Notes: generated from the sequence alone by a model not told the origin. A DNA stretch of 64,000 bases from Jeotgalicoccus psychrophilus DSM 19085 (GCF_000425845.1 NZ_AUEF01000008.1:52038-116037); one strand, 5' to 3'. Positions 18,759 to 28,874 are shown, counted from the first letter of the stretch. Made by a program: numbers and translations.

Positions 18759-19664
18759 ATGAATGATACACAAAGAATAGATACACTCATCGAAGCACTT
18801 CCCTACATTAACGTGTTCCAAAATAATATTATCGTGTTAAAATACGGCGGCAACGCGATGGTCAACGCTCGTCTAAAAGAGTCCGTTATGCAGGATGTCC
18901 TCCTGATGAAATCAGTCGGTATTAAACCGATTATTGTCCACGGCGGCGGACCGTTCATTAATGATATGCTCGCCAGCCTCGGCATCGAGTCGGAGTTTAA
19001 AAAGGGGCTCCGCGTGACTGATGATGCCGTGATGGATGTTGCTGAAATGGTCTTGTCCGGCCAGGTGAATAAGGATATTGTAAAACATTACAATAAAATC
19101 GGCGGCAATGCTGTCGGTATTTCTGGTAAAGACGGCAATATGATTAAAGTGAAGAAGAAGTTTATCGAAGAAGAGAATGATAAAGGTGAAATCGAACTGG
19201 TAGATATCGGCCTTGTCGGGGAAATTGAAACGATCGACACTGCCTTACTGACGTTATTAATTAACAATGACTTCGTACCGGTCATTTCACCGGTCGGAGT
19301 GGATATGAACGGCGACACGCATAACATTAATGCAGATTATGTTGCAGGTGAAATTGCCGGCGCGATTCATGCCGATAAATTTATTCTTTTAACGGATACA
19401 AAAGGGGTATATGAAGATAAGGACGATGAATCGACACTCCTGTCAGAACTGACTTTGGAACAAGTCGAACAGCATATTGAGTCCGGCGTAATTTCAGACG
19501 GCATGATCCCGAAAGTGGAATGCTGTGCACACGCACTAAAAAAAGGCGTGAAACAGGCGCATATCGTCGACGGCCGCATTAAGCATTCACTGCTCTTAGA
19601 ACTGTTTTTCGATGCAGGAATCGGCACGATGATTATGCCGCATGAAGGAGGAAGAGTTTTATGA
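18759..19664 (+). CDS. argB: Acetylglutamate kinase
   Basis: This enzyme phosphorylates N-acetylglutamate, the controlled second step of arginine synthesis. The ATG at 18759 (AGGA about 8 nt upstream) is preferred over in-frame starts from 18729, which overlap argJ, giving 301 residues. The amino-acid kinase motifs KYGGNAM and IVHGGGP are present, as is the substrate segment NINADYVAGEIA. Its stop overlaps the argD start (ATGA). Arginine feedback inhibition cannot be judged from the sequence alone. Confidence 0.94.
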   Translation: MNDTQRIDTLIEALPYINVFQNNIIVLKYGGNAMVNARLKESVMQDVLLMKSVGIKPIIVHGGGPFINDMLASLGIESEFKKGLRVTDDAVMDVAEMVLSGQVNKDIVKHYNKIGGNAVGISGKDGNMIKVKKKFIEEENDKGEIELVDIGLVGEIETIDTALLTLLINNDFVPVISPVGVDMNGDTHNINADYVAGEIAGAIHADKFILLTDTKGVYEDKDDESTLLSELTLEQVEQHIESGVISDGMIPKVECCAHALKKGVKQAHIVDGRIKHSLLLELFFDAGIGTMIMPHEGGRVL

Positions 19665-20869
19665 AGACAGAAGATTTGATTGAACTCGGAAACTCGGCAT
19701 TGTTTAATACTTATAACCGAGGCGATAAAATACTCGTCTCTGGCAAAGGAACATATGTGAAAAATAACGACGGCGAGGAATATTTAGATTTCGTGTCCGG
19801 AATCGCAACGAATATTTTAGGCCATGCCAATGAGAAAATCGTCAAGGCCATTACGGAGCAGGCATCGACGTTAATGCATACTTCTAATGTGTACTGGAAC
19901 AAGCCATCGATTGAGCTGGCGCATAAGCTGGTTACTGATAAAAGCGCAGCTTCTCTCGCGAAAGTTTTCTTTTCTAACTCTGGTGCCGAAGCGAATGAAG
20001 GTGCTTTAAAACTTGCACGCAAGTATGGCAAGGAAGTTAACGGCGAAAACTGTACGGAAATTATTACTCTGACGGATTCATTCCACGGTCGTACGATGGC
20101 GACGTTATCTGCCACAGGCCAGCCTGATATGCATAAAGATTTCCAGCCATTATTGCCGGGCTCTAAGTACGTTCCCTTAAATGAGTCCCAGGCTTTGAAA
20201 GATGCTGTATCTGAAAATACATGTGCGGTATTAGTTGAGACGATTCAGGGAGAAGGCGGAATTAATTCGCTGACTGATGATTTTGTTGAGACGCTGAAAG
20301 AGCTGCAGAATAATGGTCTGCTGCTGATTGTCGATGAAGTACAGACCGGCATGGGCCGTACGGGAACTCTTTACTCATTTGAACAATTCGGACTCGAGCC
20401 GGATATCGTCACGCTCGCCAAAGGACTCGGCGGCGGCTATCCGATGGGCGCTTTTATGGCGACCGAAAAAGTTGCAGGATATTTTAATTACGGAGATCAC
20501 GGGACGACGCTCGGCGGGAACCCGCTGGCAGCGGCAGTCGGCAATGCAATCTACGATGAAATTATGGAAGCCGGGCTGCTGGATAACGTTGCGGCACGTT
20601 CCAGTCAGCTGATTAAAGGACTTGAAAAGATTTCTGCTGATACCGGCGGTATCGCTGAAATTAAAGGACTCGGCTTATTGATCGGTGTTCAGTTTAAAGA
20701 TTCTGTGGAGGCAGCAGATATATTGTCAGCATGCTACGATGAGAAAATGCTGGTGGTCACGGCGAAACACAACGTCGTGCGTTTACTGCCCCCGCTTAAT
20801 GTAACTGCCGCGGAAATTGATGAGGCTCTGGAGAAATTCGGGGCAGCAGTTAAGCAGCTTGCTCAGTAA
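19661..20869 (+). CDS. argD: Acetylornithine aminotransferase
   Basis: This class-III, PLP-dependent transaminase makes N-acetylornithine from the semialdehyde with glutamate. The 402-residue protein shows the cofactor motif VDEVQTGMGRTG and the Schiff-base lysine in LAKGLGGGYPMGA near residue 252. It starts at an ATGA overlap with argB. It is the last gene of the operon and is followed within 10 bp by a terminator. argG and argH are not in this window. Confidence 0.95.
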   Translation: MKTEDLIELGNSALFNTYNRGDKILVSGKGTYVKNNDGEEYLDFVSGIATNILGHANEKIVKAITEQASTLMHTSNVYWNKPSIELAHKLVTDKSAASLAKVFFSNSGAEANEGALKLARKYGKEVNGENCTEIITLTDSFHGRTMATLSATGQPDMHKDFQPLLPGSKYVPLNESQALKDAVSENTCAVLVETIQGEGGINSLTDDFVETLKELQNNGLLLIVDEVQTGMGRTGTLYSFEQFGLEPDIVTLAKGLGGGYPMGAFMATEKVAGYFNYGDHGTTLGGNPLAAAVGNAIYDEIMEAGLLDNVAARSSQLIKGLEKISADTGGIAEIKGLGLLIGVQFKDSVEAADILSACYDEKMLVVTAKHNVVRLLPPLNVTAAEIDEALEKFGAAVKQLAQ

Positions 20870-20874
20870 TGTGA

Positions 20875-20911
20875 AAAAAGCATCAAATCCGTTGGGATTT
20901 GATGCTTTTTT
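20875..20911 (+). terminator. Terminator of the arginine operon
   Basis: AAAAAGCATCAAATCC pairs perfectly with GGATTTGATGCTTTTT around a GTTG loop, followed by Ts. Confidence 0.92.
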
Positions 20912-20931
20912 GAGTTTGTACGATGTTGAGT

Positions 20932-21065
20932 GACACTATCGGTTCCACACTGTCCGATAAACGGATTTGTCAGACACTGTCACTTCTACACTGTCCGATA
21001 AACGGATTTGTCAGACACTATCCGTTCTACACTGTCCGATAAACGGATTTGTCAGACACTGTCAG
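20932..21065. repeat. Intergenic tandem array A2, three 41-bp units plus a partial unit
   Basis: Units start at 20947, 20988 and 21029, exactly 41 bp apart, preceded by the tail of an earlier copy from about 20932. Each contains GTCCGATAA, a six-base loop ACGGAT, and TTGTCAGAC, a nine-position stem with one C-A mismatch and one T-G pair. The array lies between convergent argD and the SDR gene. The core closely matches array A4 and the solitary unit at 56298. Confidence 0.92.
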
Positions 21066-21089
21066 CGTCATCACACCCGAAAAAAATCC

Positions 21090-21875
21090 TTACCAGGCAT
21101 GGCCGCTGCCGCCGTCTATATTAACTGCGGTACCGCTCACGTATGATGCTAAATCAGAACATAAGAATGTAATAACGTTCGCGGCTTCAGCAGTATCACC
21201 GATACGCCCGAGCGGAATGTTACCCGCACTCTTAACAGAGAATTCTTCCCATGATAATTCAGGTGCTTGCTGCTGCCAGCGTTTTTCTATCTGGTCACTG
21301 CGGATTAAACCGATGCATACCGCGTTAACTCGAATACCGTGCTGTCCTAAGTCTTTGCTCATCGCTTTCGTCAAAGCAAGACCGGCACTTCGTGATACTG
21401 TCGTCGGTAATGAGTTCGGCTGCGGTGTTTTACCCATTACAGCTGTTAAGTTTAAAATCGCACCGCCTTGTTTTTTCAAATGAGGGAGTGCTGCTTTTGA
21501 CATTTTCACTGCAGCCATGACTTTCAGATCAATGTCTTCTTCCCAGCCCGATAGTTCAACGTCTTCAAAGTTTTTGGCAAATGAACTTCCTGCGTTATTC
21601 ACGAGCACGTCCAGCCGGCCGAATTTCTCTACAGCCGCTTCAACGATTTTTTCACCCGCGTCCTTATCGGTAATATCCTGTGCAATGTAATCTACGTCTC
21701 CGAATTCATCAATTTGTGCCACTGCTTCTTTTAACGCTTCTTCACCACGTGCAACGAGCATTACTTTCGCACCGAGCTTCACCATCTGTTCTGCTGTTTC
21801 GCGCCCGATGCCTTTACTCGAACCGGTAATGACTGCAACTTTTCCTTGATAACCGAAATCCATTAACTCTGACAC
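21090..21875 (-). CDS. SDR-family oxidoreductase with non-canonical active site
   Basis: This 261-residue Rossmann protein has the cofactor motif TGSSKGIG at 17-24 and NNAG at 93-96, as in 3-oxoacyl-ACP-reductase-like SDRs. Where the catalytic YxxxK should be, after KTPQPNSLP, it reads TTVSR: threonine 158 in place of Tyr and arginine 162 in place of Lys. The upstream Ser site is also Thr-like (NLTAV). The rest is well conserved, so this looks like a divergent subfamily rather than decay. Substrate and activity are unknown. Confidence 0.85.
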   Translation of the reverse strand: MSELMDFGYQGKVAVITGSSKGIGRETAEQMVKLGAKVMLVARGEEALKEAVAQIDEFGDVDYIAQDITDKDAGEKIVEAAVEKFGRLDVLVNNAGSSFAKNFEDVELSGWEEDIDLKVMAAVKMSKAALPHLKKQGGAILNLTAVMGKTPQPNSLPTTVSRSAGLALTKAMSKDLGQHGIRVNAVCIGLIRSDQIEKRWQQQAPELSWEEFSVKSAGNIPLGRIGDTAEAANVITFLCSDLASYVSGTAVNIDGGSGHAW

Positions 21876-21895
21876 AATACCACTCCTTCATATGT

Positions 21896-22615
21896 TTACT
21901 CACTCAAGTTTACATTATGAAACACGTTCGATACATCTTCTAAGTCTTCTAATACGTCAATCAGCTTCTCAAACTGCTCGAGATCTTCGTCTTGTAAAGT
22001 TACTTCATTTTGTGCGTTCATGGCGTGTTCTGCGACTTCGAATTCTTCAACGCCCAGTGCGTCGAGCGACGTTTTAATGTCGTTAAACGCCTGCGGTTCA
22101 CCGTAGACTACTGTCATTCCGTTTTCCAAGGTAACGTCTTTGACATCGACTTCATCTTCCATTAAATGCATCAGCACTGTTTCGTCGTCAAAGCCTGTAA
22201 AGACGAAGACCGACACGCTGTCGAACATATAGCTGACTGCACCGCTGACGCCCATATTTCCGCCGTTCTTGCCGAAGGCTGCACGGACATCTGATACTGT
22301 ACGGTTCACGTTGTTAGTCAGTGCATCGACAATCAGCATGGAGCCGTTCGGTCCAAAGCCTTCATAGCGGAGTTCGTCGAAGGATTCATCGTCGCCGCCT
22401 TTTGCTTTTTCAATTGCTTTATCGATAATATGTTTAGGTACAGAATAAGTTTTAGCACGTTCCAGGACGATTTTAAGCGCCTGGTTAGTTTCCGGGTCCG
22501 GTTCGCCTTTTCTCGCTGCTACGTAGATTTCTCTGCCGAATTTGGCATAGATACGGCTCGTGTTCTGGTCTTTCTGTGCTTTTTTCTCTTTAATATTATT
22601 CCATTTTCTTCCCAT
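21896..22615 (-). CDS. YebC/TACO1-family protein (YeeN-type)
   Basis: This 239-residue protein begins with the family hallmark [17 protein letters not shown] and has the three-domain YebC layout with GPNG and NNVNRT segments in the middle. Family members were described as transcriptional regulators, and more recently as factors that help ribosomes through difficult proline stretches. The shorter N-terminal motif is typical of the YeeN/YeeI branch of Gram-positive bacteria. It starts 47 bp after the end of the 22663-23577 gene and ends 20 bp before the SDR start. Confidence 0.92.
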   Translation of the reverse strand: MGRKWNNIKEKKAQKDQNTSRIYAKFGREIYVAARKGEPDPETNQALKIVLERAKTYSVPKHIIDKAIEKAKGGDDESFDELRYEGFGPNGSMLIVDALTNNVNRTVSDVRAAFGKNGGNMGVSGAVSYMFDSVSVFVFTGFDDETVLMHLMEDEVDVKDVTLENGMTVVYGEPQAFNDIKTSLDALGVEEFEVAEHAMNAQNEVTLQDEDLEQFEKLIDVLEDLEDVSNVFHNVNLSE

Positions 22616-22662
22616 CCGTCATCTTCCTTATTTCAGTATATTTGCTTTTATATTTTACCACT

Positions 22663-23577
22663 TTATTTATTGTTGTGCGGACGGCGTTCAGGCACATCCT
22701 TATTAATAATCATTTCCACCTGATAAATTCTGCTGACGAGCGCTTGTATCGGCGCCTGTGTCATTTTAAACACCAGCCACGGCAGCGATGGTTCAAAGTC
22801 GTGCAGCGCCATAATGAATTCATCTCTGTCCGGCAGCTTTCTAAATTCAAAACGCTGTGCTTTATTCGTCGAACGTTTCTTCAGACTGCCGCCCGTAATT
22901 TCGAACAGGACGATGTCATCTTCTGAAAGTTCATCATTAAATTTAAGTTCGAGCACAGGTTTCGGTTTATCGAGTACATATATAGAGATTGTATTGTTTT
23001 CTATTTTCGTGTTGACGAAATCATAAATAATTTCATCAAGCCAGCCGAAGTAATACCAGGCGACGTTTTCAACAGTCCAGCCCGGCGGCAGCGGTGCGCG
23101 CTGCACACTGCGTACACTGTTGTAATCCTTCGTTTTATACGTCAGATTTTTACCGTAGCGGCGAATCGGCGTATCCGTTTCTTTAACGTTTGTCCCGTAC
23201 GCTCCTAAAATAGAGACAATACTGCCATCTGATAATTCGTCGGCAATATAAATAATCTGTTCAACATTATTTGTAGCGGCAGCACGCGCAATATTGTCTG
23301 CAATCAGCAGATATAAATCGTAAAATTTCCCCTGCGTGAGCCTGTTCAGACGCATAATCGGGTCTTCGAAAAAGATTACTACATCAATATTCTTGAGCGC
23401 TTCTTCGACTTCCGGCAGGATAAATAAATCCTTTTTAATAAATGTAATATTCTCGTGATCGGGTTCCTGATTTGGACTTGAAAAGGCGAACAGCTTTGCT
23501 GATTCATTCAACTCTAGATATAAGTGCTCACCAATTCTCCCGTGAACACCCATAAGCAATACATTTTTCTTCTTCAT
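22663..23577 (-). CDS. NAD(P)-binding Rossmann-fold protein, atypical SDR
   Basis: This 304-residue protein starts after AGGAGG. Residues 9-15 read GVHGRIG, a variant of the GxxGxxG nucleotide-binding motif, followed by SDR-like beta-alpha repeats to about residue 160. The C-terminal half does not match a family I can name; late hydrophobic stretches may contact a membrane. No catalytic YxxxK is obvious. It is 10 bp downstream of an MFS gene and probably co-transcribed with it. Confidence 0.7.
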   Translation of the reverse strand: MKKKNVLLMGVHGRIGEHLYLELNESAKLFAFSSPNQEPDHENITFIKKDLFILPEVEEALKNIDVVIFFEDPIMRLNRLTQGKFYDLYLLIADNIARAAATNNVEQIIYIADELSDGSIVSILGAYGTNVKETDTPIRRYGKNLTYKTKDYNSVRSVQRAPLPPGWTVENVAWYYFGWLDEIIYDFVNTKIENNTISIYVLDKPKPVLELKFNDELSEDDIVLFEITGGSLKKRSTNKAQRFEFRKLPDRDEFIMALHDFEPSLPWLVFKMTQAPIQALVSRIYQVEMIINKDVPERRPHNNK

Positions 23578-23587
23578 AACAATCCTC

Positions 23588-24739
23588 CTATGGACGATTC
23601 AGTTCCAGTCTGTAACGGATAAATATTAATATTATCAGCATTAACAGCGTGACGATGCCGATACCGAGAAACGGCAGATTAAATACCGTTGCGAAGTAGC
23701 CTGCAAGGACAGAACCTGCGACGGAACCGAGTGAAAAGTACGAATAAAAAATCCCGTTTGCCTTGCCCCGCTCGTTCATTTCGGAATGTTCCGCGACGAT
23801 TTTATTCATCGACGGGAAGATAAACCCGAAACCGAGACCGTAAATTACCATCACTAAAAAGATCAATCCCGGCGACGGTGCGAAATGCAGCAGAATCATA
23901 CTGATACTTAAAATCAGTATGCCGATTGCAACGAGACTTTCACTTTTATAGCGGGAATAAATTCTGTTAATCGGTGATGCAAAAACGATGATTGCTGTCA
24001 CACCGAAAACACTCAGCATCATCCCTGTCATGGATGCGTCAGCGCCAAGGTAAGCGGTTTTTATCGGCAGACCGAAAGCAAGTGTGCCCTGTGCGATCAT
24101 TAATGTAAATGATGATATATACGCCACATTTAATGATGGACGGGTGAGCAGTTCTTTAAACGGCGTTGCCGCATGATGTGTTCTGCTTGCACCGGTCGAG
24201 CTTTCTTTAATGCCGAAAAATGTTAAAATCGTTCCGAATACATATACCCCGGATAGGATGTAGTAGACCATTTCGTAGCTGATTGTGCTCGATATAATTC
24301 CGCCTGCAGCTGGTCCGAGTATTGCCGCTGTTCCAATTGCAACACCGGTCAGGGCCATCGATTTTCCGATTGCCGACTTCCGTGAGATATCGGCGATTAA
24401 ACTGAATGCTGCCGGTGTTAAAAGGCCGCTCGAGAACCCGTGGATTGCTCTGACTGCGAGCAGTATTGCAATCGACGGTGTCGTCGTATAAATCAGCACG
24501 AAAAACACCTGCATAATCATACCAAAAAGCAGCGTATTTCTGCGGCCGAATTTATCCGATAAATATCCGCCGGCGATATTGCCGACCATATTGAACAGTG
24601 AGTACATCGCAACGACGATACCCGCCATAAATTCAGAGGCGCCGAGTTCCAGCGCAAACGGCGTAATAATCGGAAGCTGTATAAATAAATCTAAAAAGCA
24701 GATAACGATAACTAAATATAATATAATTTTTGACTTCAA
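23588..24739 (-). CDS. MFS transporter, drug-efflux type
   Basis: This 383-residue protein has about 12 helices. The GGYLSDKFGRR loop after helix 2 is MFS motif A, and the helix-5 segment GPAAGG resembles the antiporter motif C of 12-helix drug exporters. The start is TTG at 24739, with GAGGG upstream; no better ATG lies nearby. It leads a two-gene unit with the Rossmann protein downstream. The substrate is unknown. Confidence 0.83.
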   Translation of the reverse strand: MKSKIILYLVIVICFLDLFIQLPIITPFALELGASEFMAGIVVAMYSLFNMVGNIAGGYLSDKFGRRNTLLFGMIMQVFFVLIYTTTPSIAILLAVRAIHGFSSGLLTPAAFSLIADISRKSAIGKSMALTGVAIGTAAILGPAAGGIISSTISYEMVYYILSGVYVFGTILTFFGIKESSTGASRTHHAATPFKELLTRPSLNVAYISSFTLMIAQGTLAFGLPIKTAYLGADASMTGMMLSVFGVTAIIVFASPINRIYSRYKSESLVAIGILILSISMILLHFAPSPGLIFLVMVIYGLGFGFIFPSMNKIVAEHSEMNERGKANGIFYSYFSLGSVAGSVLAGYFATVFNLPFLGIGIVTLLMLIILIFIRYRLELNRP

Positions 24740-24792
24740 ATTATTCCCTCAATCTTAAATTCACATTTTCTATCCTTTTAATTATAACGAAA

Positions 24793-24828
24793 AAAAGACA
24801 GCAAGGCACGCATGCCTGACTGTCTTTT
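24793..24828 (-). terminator. Terminator after the dicarboxylate/amino-acid symporter
   Basis: AAAAGACAG and CTGTCTTTT pair, with inner GGC/GCC arms around a short loop and T-runs on the minus strand. Confidence 0.85.
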
Positions 24829-24845
24829 ATTTCATCATATTAAAT

Positions 24846-26036
24846 TTAAGCTTTCTTGTTCAATTTCTGTTCATAAGCATCGATAATTCCTGCGACTGCA
24901 CCGTCACCGGTTACGTTAGTTGCCGTACCGAAGCTGTCCTGTGCAACGTAAAGTGCAATCATAAATGCAACTGCTGCTTCGTTGAAACCGAGGTTCGCCA
25001 TCAGTACTCCGCTCGCTGCCATAATCGCACCGCCCGGGACACCCGGAGCTGCAATCATTACGACACCTAACAGCAGAATTACACCGACCATTTCCCACAG
25101 ACCCGGTATGTCATAGCCCGGAAGAATTGTCATTACCGCGATTGAACAGCTGACGATTGTAATCGTACTTCCTGACAAGTGAATCGTTGCCCCAAGCGGT
25201 ACGACAAAGTCTGCAATACGTGCACGAATACCATTTTCTTTCGTGCGTGCAAGTGTTACCGGAATCGTCGCCGCACTCGACATTGTACCAAGTGCTGTGA
25301 AGTATGCCGGAAGCATATTTTTAAGCATTTTAAACGGATTTTGTTTTAACAGTGAACCCGCGATTGTATATTGAAACATTAGCCATACCCAGTGCAGGAT
25401 AATCGCAACAAGCAGTACGACACCGAACACCAGTAATGTATCGAATACAGTTCCTGTCGCCGCCATTCCCGCAAATACACCCGCAATGTAGAACGGTAAA
25501 ATACGAATAATAACTTTTTCAATAATAAATTCCGTAATATCTTTCCCCTGGTCAAAGAACTTAATCATTACGTCCAGTTTAAGTATATTCATCACGATAC
25601 CGACTGCAAAAGCCAGTACGAGTGCCGGTAAAATATCCATTACCGGCGGAATATCAAATTCCAGGAACGGTGCAATTGCAGCACCCTCTTCAGGTACTTG
25701 GCTGTCTCCTGTAATACGCGGCATGATAAAACTTGCTACTGCATATGCCAGCAGGCCGGCACCGAGAGTTGATAAGTATGCAACCCCTAAAGTCGCCCCG
25801 ACAACTTTACCTGAACCTGTACCGATTTTCGAAATTCCCGATGCAATAAAAAATAGAATAATAAATGGAATCGTAAAGAAGATAAACGCCCCTAGGATCG
25901 ATTGCATCGTCACGAATAATCTAACAATAAACTCCATAATTGAGCTCATCGTGCCGCCGTCGCCAACGAGATAATAAATCCCCCCGACTGCGATACCGGC
26001 AATGATACCCGCAATTAATTTTGCTAATAATTTCAC
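24846..26036 (-). CDS. Dicarboxylate/amino acid:cation symporter (DAACS family)
   Basis: This 396-residue membrane protein starts at GTG after a GGGGG site. It has the DAACS pattern: N-terminal helices, a serine-rich re-entrant loop (GTMSSAATIPVTL) and the late GGAIMAASG and DSFGTATNVTGDGA segments that bind substrate and sodium. Glutamate, aspartate, serine/threonine or C4-dicarboxylates are possible; the sequence does not decide. It appears monocistronic, with its own terminator. Confidence 0.92.
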   Translation of the reverse strand: MKLLAKLIAGIIAGIAVGGIYYLVGDGGTMSSIMEFIVRLFVTMQSILGAFIFFTIPFIILFFIASGISKIGTGSGKVVGATLGVAYLSTLGAGLLAYAVASFIMPRITGDSQVPEEGAAIAPFLEFDIPPVMDILPALVLAFAVGIVMNILKLDVMIKFFDQGKDITEFIIEKVIIRILPFYIAGVFAGMAATGTVFDTLLVFGVVLLVAIILHWVWLMFQYTIAGSLLKQNPFKMLKNMLPAYFTALGTMSSAATIPVTLARTKENGIRARIADFVVPLGATIHLSGSTITIVSCSIAVMTILPGYDIPGLWEMVGVILLLGVVMIAAPGVPGGAIMAASGVLMANLGFNEAAVAFMIALYVAQDSFGTATNVTGDGAVAGIIDAYEQKLNKKA

Positions 26037-26104
26037 TTTAAATCCCCCTTGTTTTTTTCATCTCACCAAACATATCTTTTTACACTCCGGATTGCAATCG
26101 TTTT

Positions 26105-26608
26105 CTAAAATACTTTTTCGTATGCTGCGTACCAGTTATCGAGGTTGTCATCCAGGTTCAAGTGTCCCTTGTAATCAAATCCAAGCTTTTTGAATAGCTG
26201 CTGCATGGGTTTATTCTCCTGTGAAGTATCTGTATGTATGCCGAGATACGATTTCTCTTTTCCTGTTTCAATAATCCCGCTTAAAATTTTCTGTGCGATG
26301 CCCTGTCCTTGGAACTGGGGGTCCACTGCCAGTCTGTGCAGTGCAAGACAGTCCATTCGTGCGAGTTCCCACGGAATATCATCATAGGCAAAAGCGTGAT
26401 TACCATCGGCAACGATGCACCCTTTAATTACGCTGTCCTCTTCATAAACATAGAGGGTGCCGTTTTTAATATCTTTTTTAAATGTCGCATCTGTTGGATA
26501 ATATTCATCCCACTGATAATTACCTGCTGCGTGCATTCTCGGAATTACCTTTCTGATAATTCCCATTATATAAGGTACATCATCGCTGACTGCTGAACGT
26601 AAAGACAT
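26105..26608 (-). CDS. GNAT-family N-acetyltransferase
   Basis: This 167-residue single-domain acetyltransferase has the acetyl-CoA-binding motif VDPQFQGQGIAQKIL (R/QxxGxG/A type) near residues 96-110, followed by the late beta strand and the LGFDYKG segment. GGAGG precedes the ATG. The substrate is unknown. It is divergent from the small membrane protein at 26722. Confidence 0.88.
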   Translation of the reverse strand: MSLRSAVSDDVPYIMGIIRKVIPRMHAAGNYQWDEYYPTDATFKKDIKNGTLYVYEEDSVIKGCIVADGNHAFAYDDIPWELARMDCLALHRLAVDPQFQGQGIAQKILSGIIETGKEKSYLGIHTDTSQENKPMQQLFKKLGFDYKGHLNLDDNLDNWYAAYEKVF

Positions 26609-26721
26609 TCGTTTTCCTCCGTTATAATAATAATTTTCTTAAAATACCGCCAATAAGCTATGCATTCAATTATACATTGTTGTATACTATTTAAAAGACT
26701 AAAAATGTAAGGGGTTTTATA

Positions 26722-27003
26722 ATGTTCAAATTTGATAAAAACACTGTTCCATATCATATTTCGAATATGGTATTTTACTTAGTCACACTGGCCGCTGTCG
26801 GACTCATTTATTATTTCGCATTTTTACCGCCGCTGCTTGAAGTCACAACATCAGATTTCTATTCATCATTCGGCTTTGGTGAATTTATCGGATCGCTGTT
26901 CTTCCTGATTTTAATGATTGTGCCAATCCTGCTTATAATCGGTGCGGTTTACCATTTAATTAAACTTGTTAAACCGTCAGGAAATGTTTCGGCAGAAAAT
27001 TAA
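26722..27003 (+). CDS. Small two-helix membrane protein, unknown function
   Basis: This 93-residue protein has two clear hydrophobic segments (about 15-35 and 52-80) joined by an acidic/aromatic loop, and a short polar C-terminus. AAGGGG precedes the ATG and a strong terminator follows the stop, so it looks like a genuine monocistronic gene. I do not recognise the family. Confidence 0.75.
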   Translation: MFKFDKNTVPYHISNMVFYLVTLAAVGLIYYFAFLPPLLEVTTSDFYSSFGFGEFIGSLFFLILMIVPILLIIGAVYHLIKLVKPSGNVSAEN

Positions 27004-27023
27004 GTTCCATGGGGATGGAATTT

Positions 27024-27062
27024 TAAGAAGCTCCGCAGTCTTTAGGACTGCGGAGCTTCTTA
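27024..27062. terminator. Bidirectional terminator between convergent genes
   Basis: A 17-bp perfect inverted repeat (TAAGAAGCTCCGCAGTC and its complement) surrounds a TTTAG loop. It serves both the small membrane protein and the FrnE-like gene. Confidence 0.92.
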
Positions 27063-27072
27063 TGTTTTGTAA

Positions 27073-27708
27073 TTAAGGCTTCAGTGTTTTGTTTAATGCA
27101 ATGGTATAGTGACGCGGTTCACGTGCACCGCTGATTGCAAATTTATCATCGAATATGTAGTACGGCAGCGTACGGACTTTATTCACTTTCGCCATATTAA
27201 AGTCTCCGATTACATTTTCCAAAAACAGACTTGGATCGTTGATGACTTCGAGGGCTGGCACTTCAGGCATGCCGTTCGCTTTCGCTATGCCTAAGAGCAC
27301 ATCTTTATCACTCACATTTTCACCGTCGATAAAGTAAGCACGATGCAGCGACTCAAGCACTTTTTCCCCGAGGCCGAATTCATACGCTAATTTTAACAAT
27401 CTGTGCGCGTCTCTCGTATTCGCCGGAATGACTTTATCCATGTTGAATTCGATGCCTGCAATTTTACCTTGTTCAACAATATGCTGGACCATTTCGGTAA
27501 TTTCCTCCATCGGTTTATCATGCTTTTCAGCAAGGACTTCATACATATTTTTCTCCGGTACTTTCGGAGCCTGGTTATCCAGTTCGTAGCTTGCATACTC
27601 TATATTAATTTTTTCATCAGTTTCATATTCAGCCAGTGCTTTTTCAAAATTCTTCTTGCCGATATAGCAAAACGGACATGCGATATCAGTATATATTTTA
27701 ACGTCCAT
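27073..27708 (-). CDS. DsbA-family oxidoreductase, FrnE-like
   Basis: This 211-residue cytoplasmic thioredoxin-fold protein has the CPFC redox motif at 11-14, right after the first beta strand, and the helical insertion of FrnE/HCCA-isomerase-like proteins. The cis-proline loop is near TLPYYIFDD, followed by GAREP. No signal peptide is present. Relatives act in oxidative-stress or disulfide chemistry; the substrate here is not known. AAGGAG precedes the ATG. Confidence 0.88.
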   Translation of the reverse strand: MDVKIYTDIACPFCYIGKKNFEKALAEYETDEKINIEYASYELDNQAPKVPEKNMYEVLAEKHDKPMEEITEMVQHIVEQGKIAGIEFNMDKVIPANTRDAHRLLKLAYEFGLGEKVLESLHRAYFIDGENVSDKDVLLGIAKANGMPEVPALEVINDPSLFLENVIGDFNMAKVNKVRTLPYYIFDDKFAISGAREPRHYTIALNKTLKP

Positions 27709-27877
27709 AAGACCACTCCTTATCTTTATTAAATTTTAACACATTTACTGCCTAAATTAGATAAACTGTCATCATATTGTGTATTTTTAATACTAAATAG
27801 TGTCAAAATCTGATACAATAATTCATGTAAAACTATCAGGATTTATCCTGCAAATAAATTTGATAGGTGGAAATATA

Positions 27878-28861
27878 ATGAAATATCGAGTTTTACTTTA
27901 CTATTACTATGCGGATGTAGAAGATCCGGAAACATTTGCCGCAGAACATTTAAGATTCTGTAAGGACCTAGGTCTGAGAGGCCGCATTCTCGTTGCCGGT
28001 GAAGGTATTAACGGAACGGTTTCAGGTGATTACGAGCAGACTGAGCGCTATATGGAATACATGAAAGCACATCCTCTATTTAAAGATATCGTCTTTAAAA
28101 TTGATGAAGCAGAAGAACATACATTTAGAAAAATGTTCGTTCGTCCGCGTCCTGAGCTTGTTAACTTAAGCCTGGATGCTGATATAGATCCTCGTGAACA
28201 GACAGGTGAATATTTATCGCCTGCAGAATTCTATGAACAGATGCAGCAGGAAGATACTGTTGTTCTCGATGTCCGCAACATTTACGAATACGATGTCGGC
28301 CATTTCCGCGGTGCGATTAAACCTGACGTTGAAACGTTCAGAGACACACCCCAATGGGTACGCGACAACAAACACTTATTTGAAGGTAAAAAGATACTCA
28401 CATACTGCACTGGCGGAATCCGCTGTGAGAAATTCTCAGGATGGCTGAAAAACGAAGGCTTTGATAATGTAGCACAGCTGCACGGCGGCGTTGCAACGTA
28501 CTCCAAAGACCCTGTCGCTAAAGGTCAGCTGTGGGACGGCCAGATGTATGTCTTTGATGAAAGACTGACAGTGCCGATTAACCAGGTTGAACACGTCGTC
28601 GTCGGGCGCGATCACTTTGACGGCGAGCCTTGCGAACGCTACATCAACTGTGCGAACCCTGAATGTAATGCGCAGGTTTTAGCATCCGAAGAAAACCAGC
28701 ACTACCACCTCGGCGGATGTTCCATCGAATGTGCAGAACACTCACGCAACAGGTATATTGTTGAGCACAACATGACGAGCGAATTCGTTAAAGCCCGCAT
28801 TGAAGAATTAAAACAGACAGATTTTGCTGATTCAGAACCTGTGCTAAGCCATAAAGGCTAA
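27878..28861 (+). CDS. trhO: tRNA uridine(34) hydroxylase TrhO (rhodanese family)
   Basis: The frame is open from 27800, but the ATG at 27878 with GGTGG upstream gives the family start [11 protein letters not shown] and 327 residues. An N-terminal acylphosphatase-like region (to about 95) precedes a rhodanese domain with C177 in the loop [17 protein letters not shown]-terminal cysteine-rich segment (CANPEC...CSIEC) may bind zinc. TrhO adds the 5-hydroxyl on wobble uridine in an oxygen-dependent way. The gene is monocistronic with its own terminator. Confidence 0.94.
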   Translation: MKYRVLLYYYYADVEDPETFAAEHLRFCKDLGLRGRILVAGEGINGTVSGDYEQTERYMEYMKAHPLFKDIVFKIDEAEEHTFRKMFVRPRPELVNLSLDADIDPREQTGEYLSPAEFYEQMQQEDTVVLDVRNIYEYDVGHFRGAIKPDVETFRDTPQWVRDNKHLFEGKKILTYCTGGIRCEKFSGWLKNEGFDNVAQLHGGVATYSKDPVAKGQLWDGQMYVFDERLTVPINQVEHVVVGRDHFDGEPCERYINCANPECNAQVLASEENQHYHLGGCSIECAEHSRNRYIVEHNMTSEFVKARIEELKQTDFADSEPVLSHKG

Positions 28862-28874
28862 TATATTTATATTT

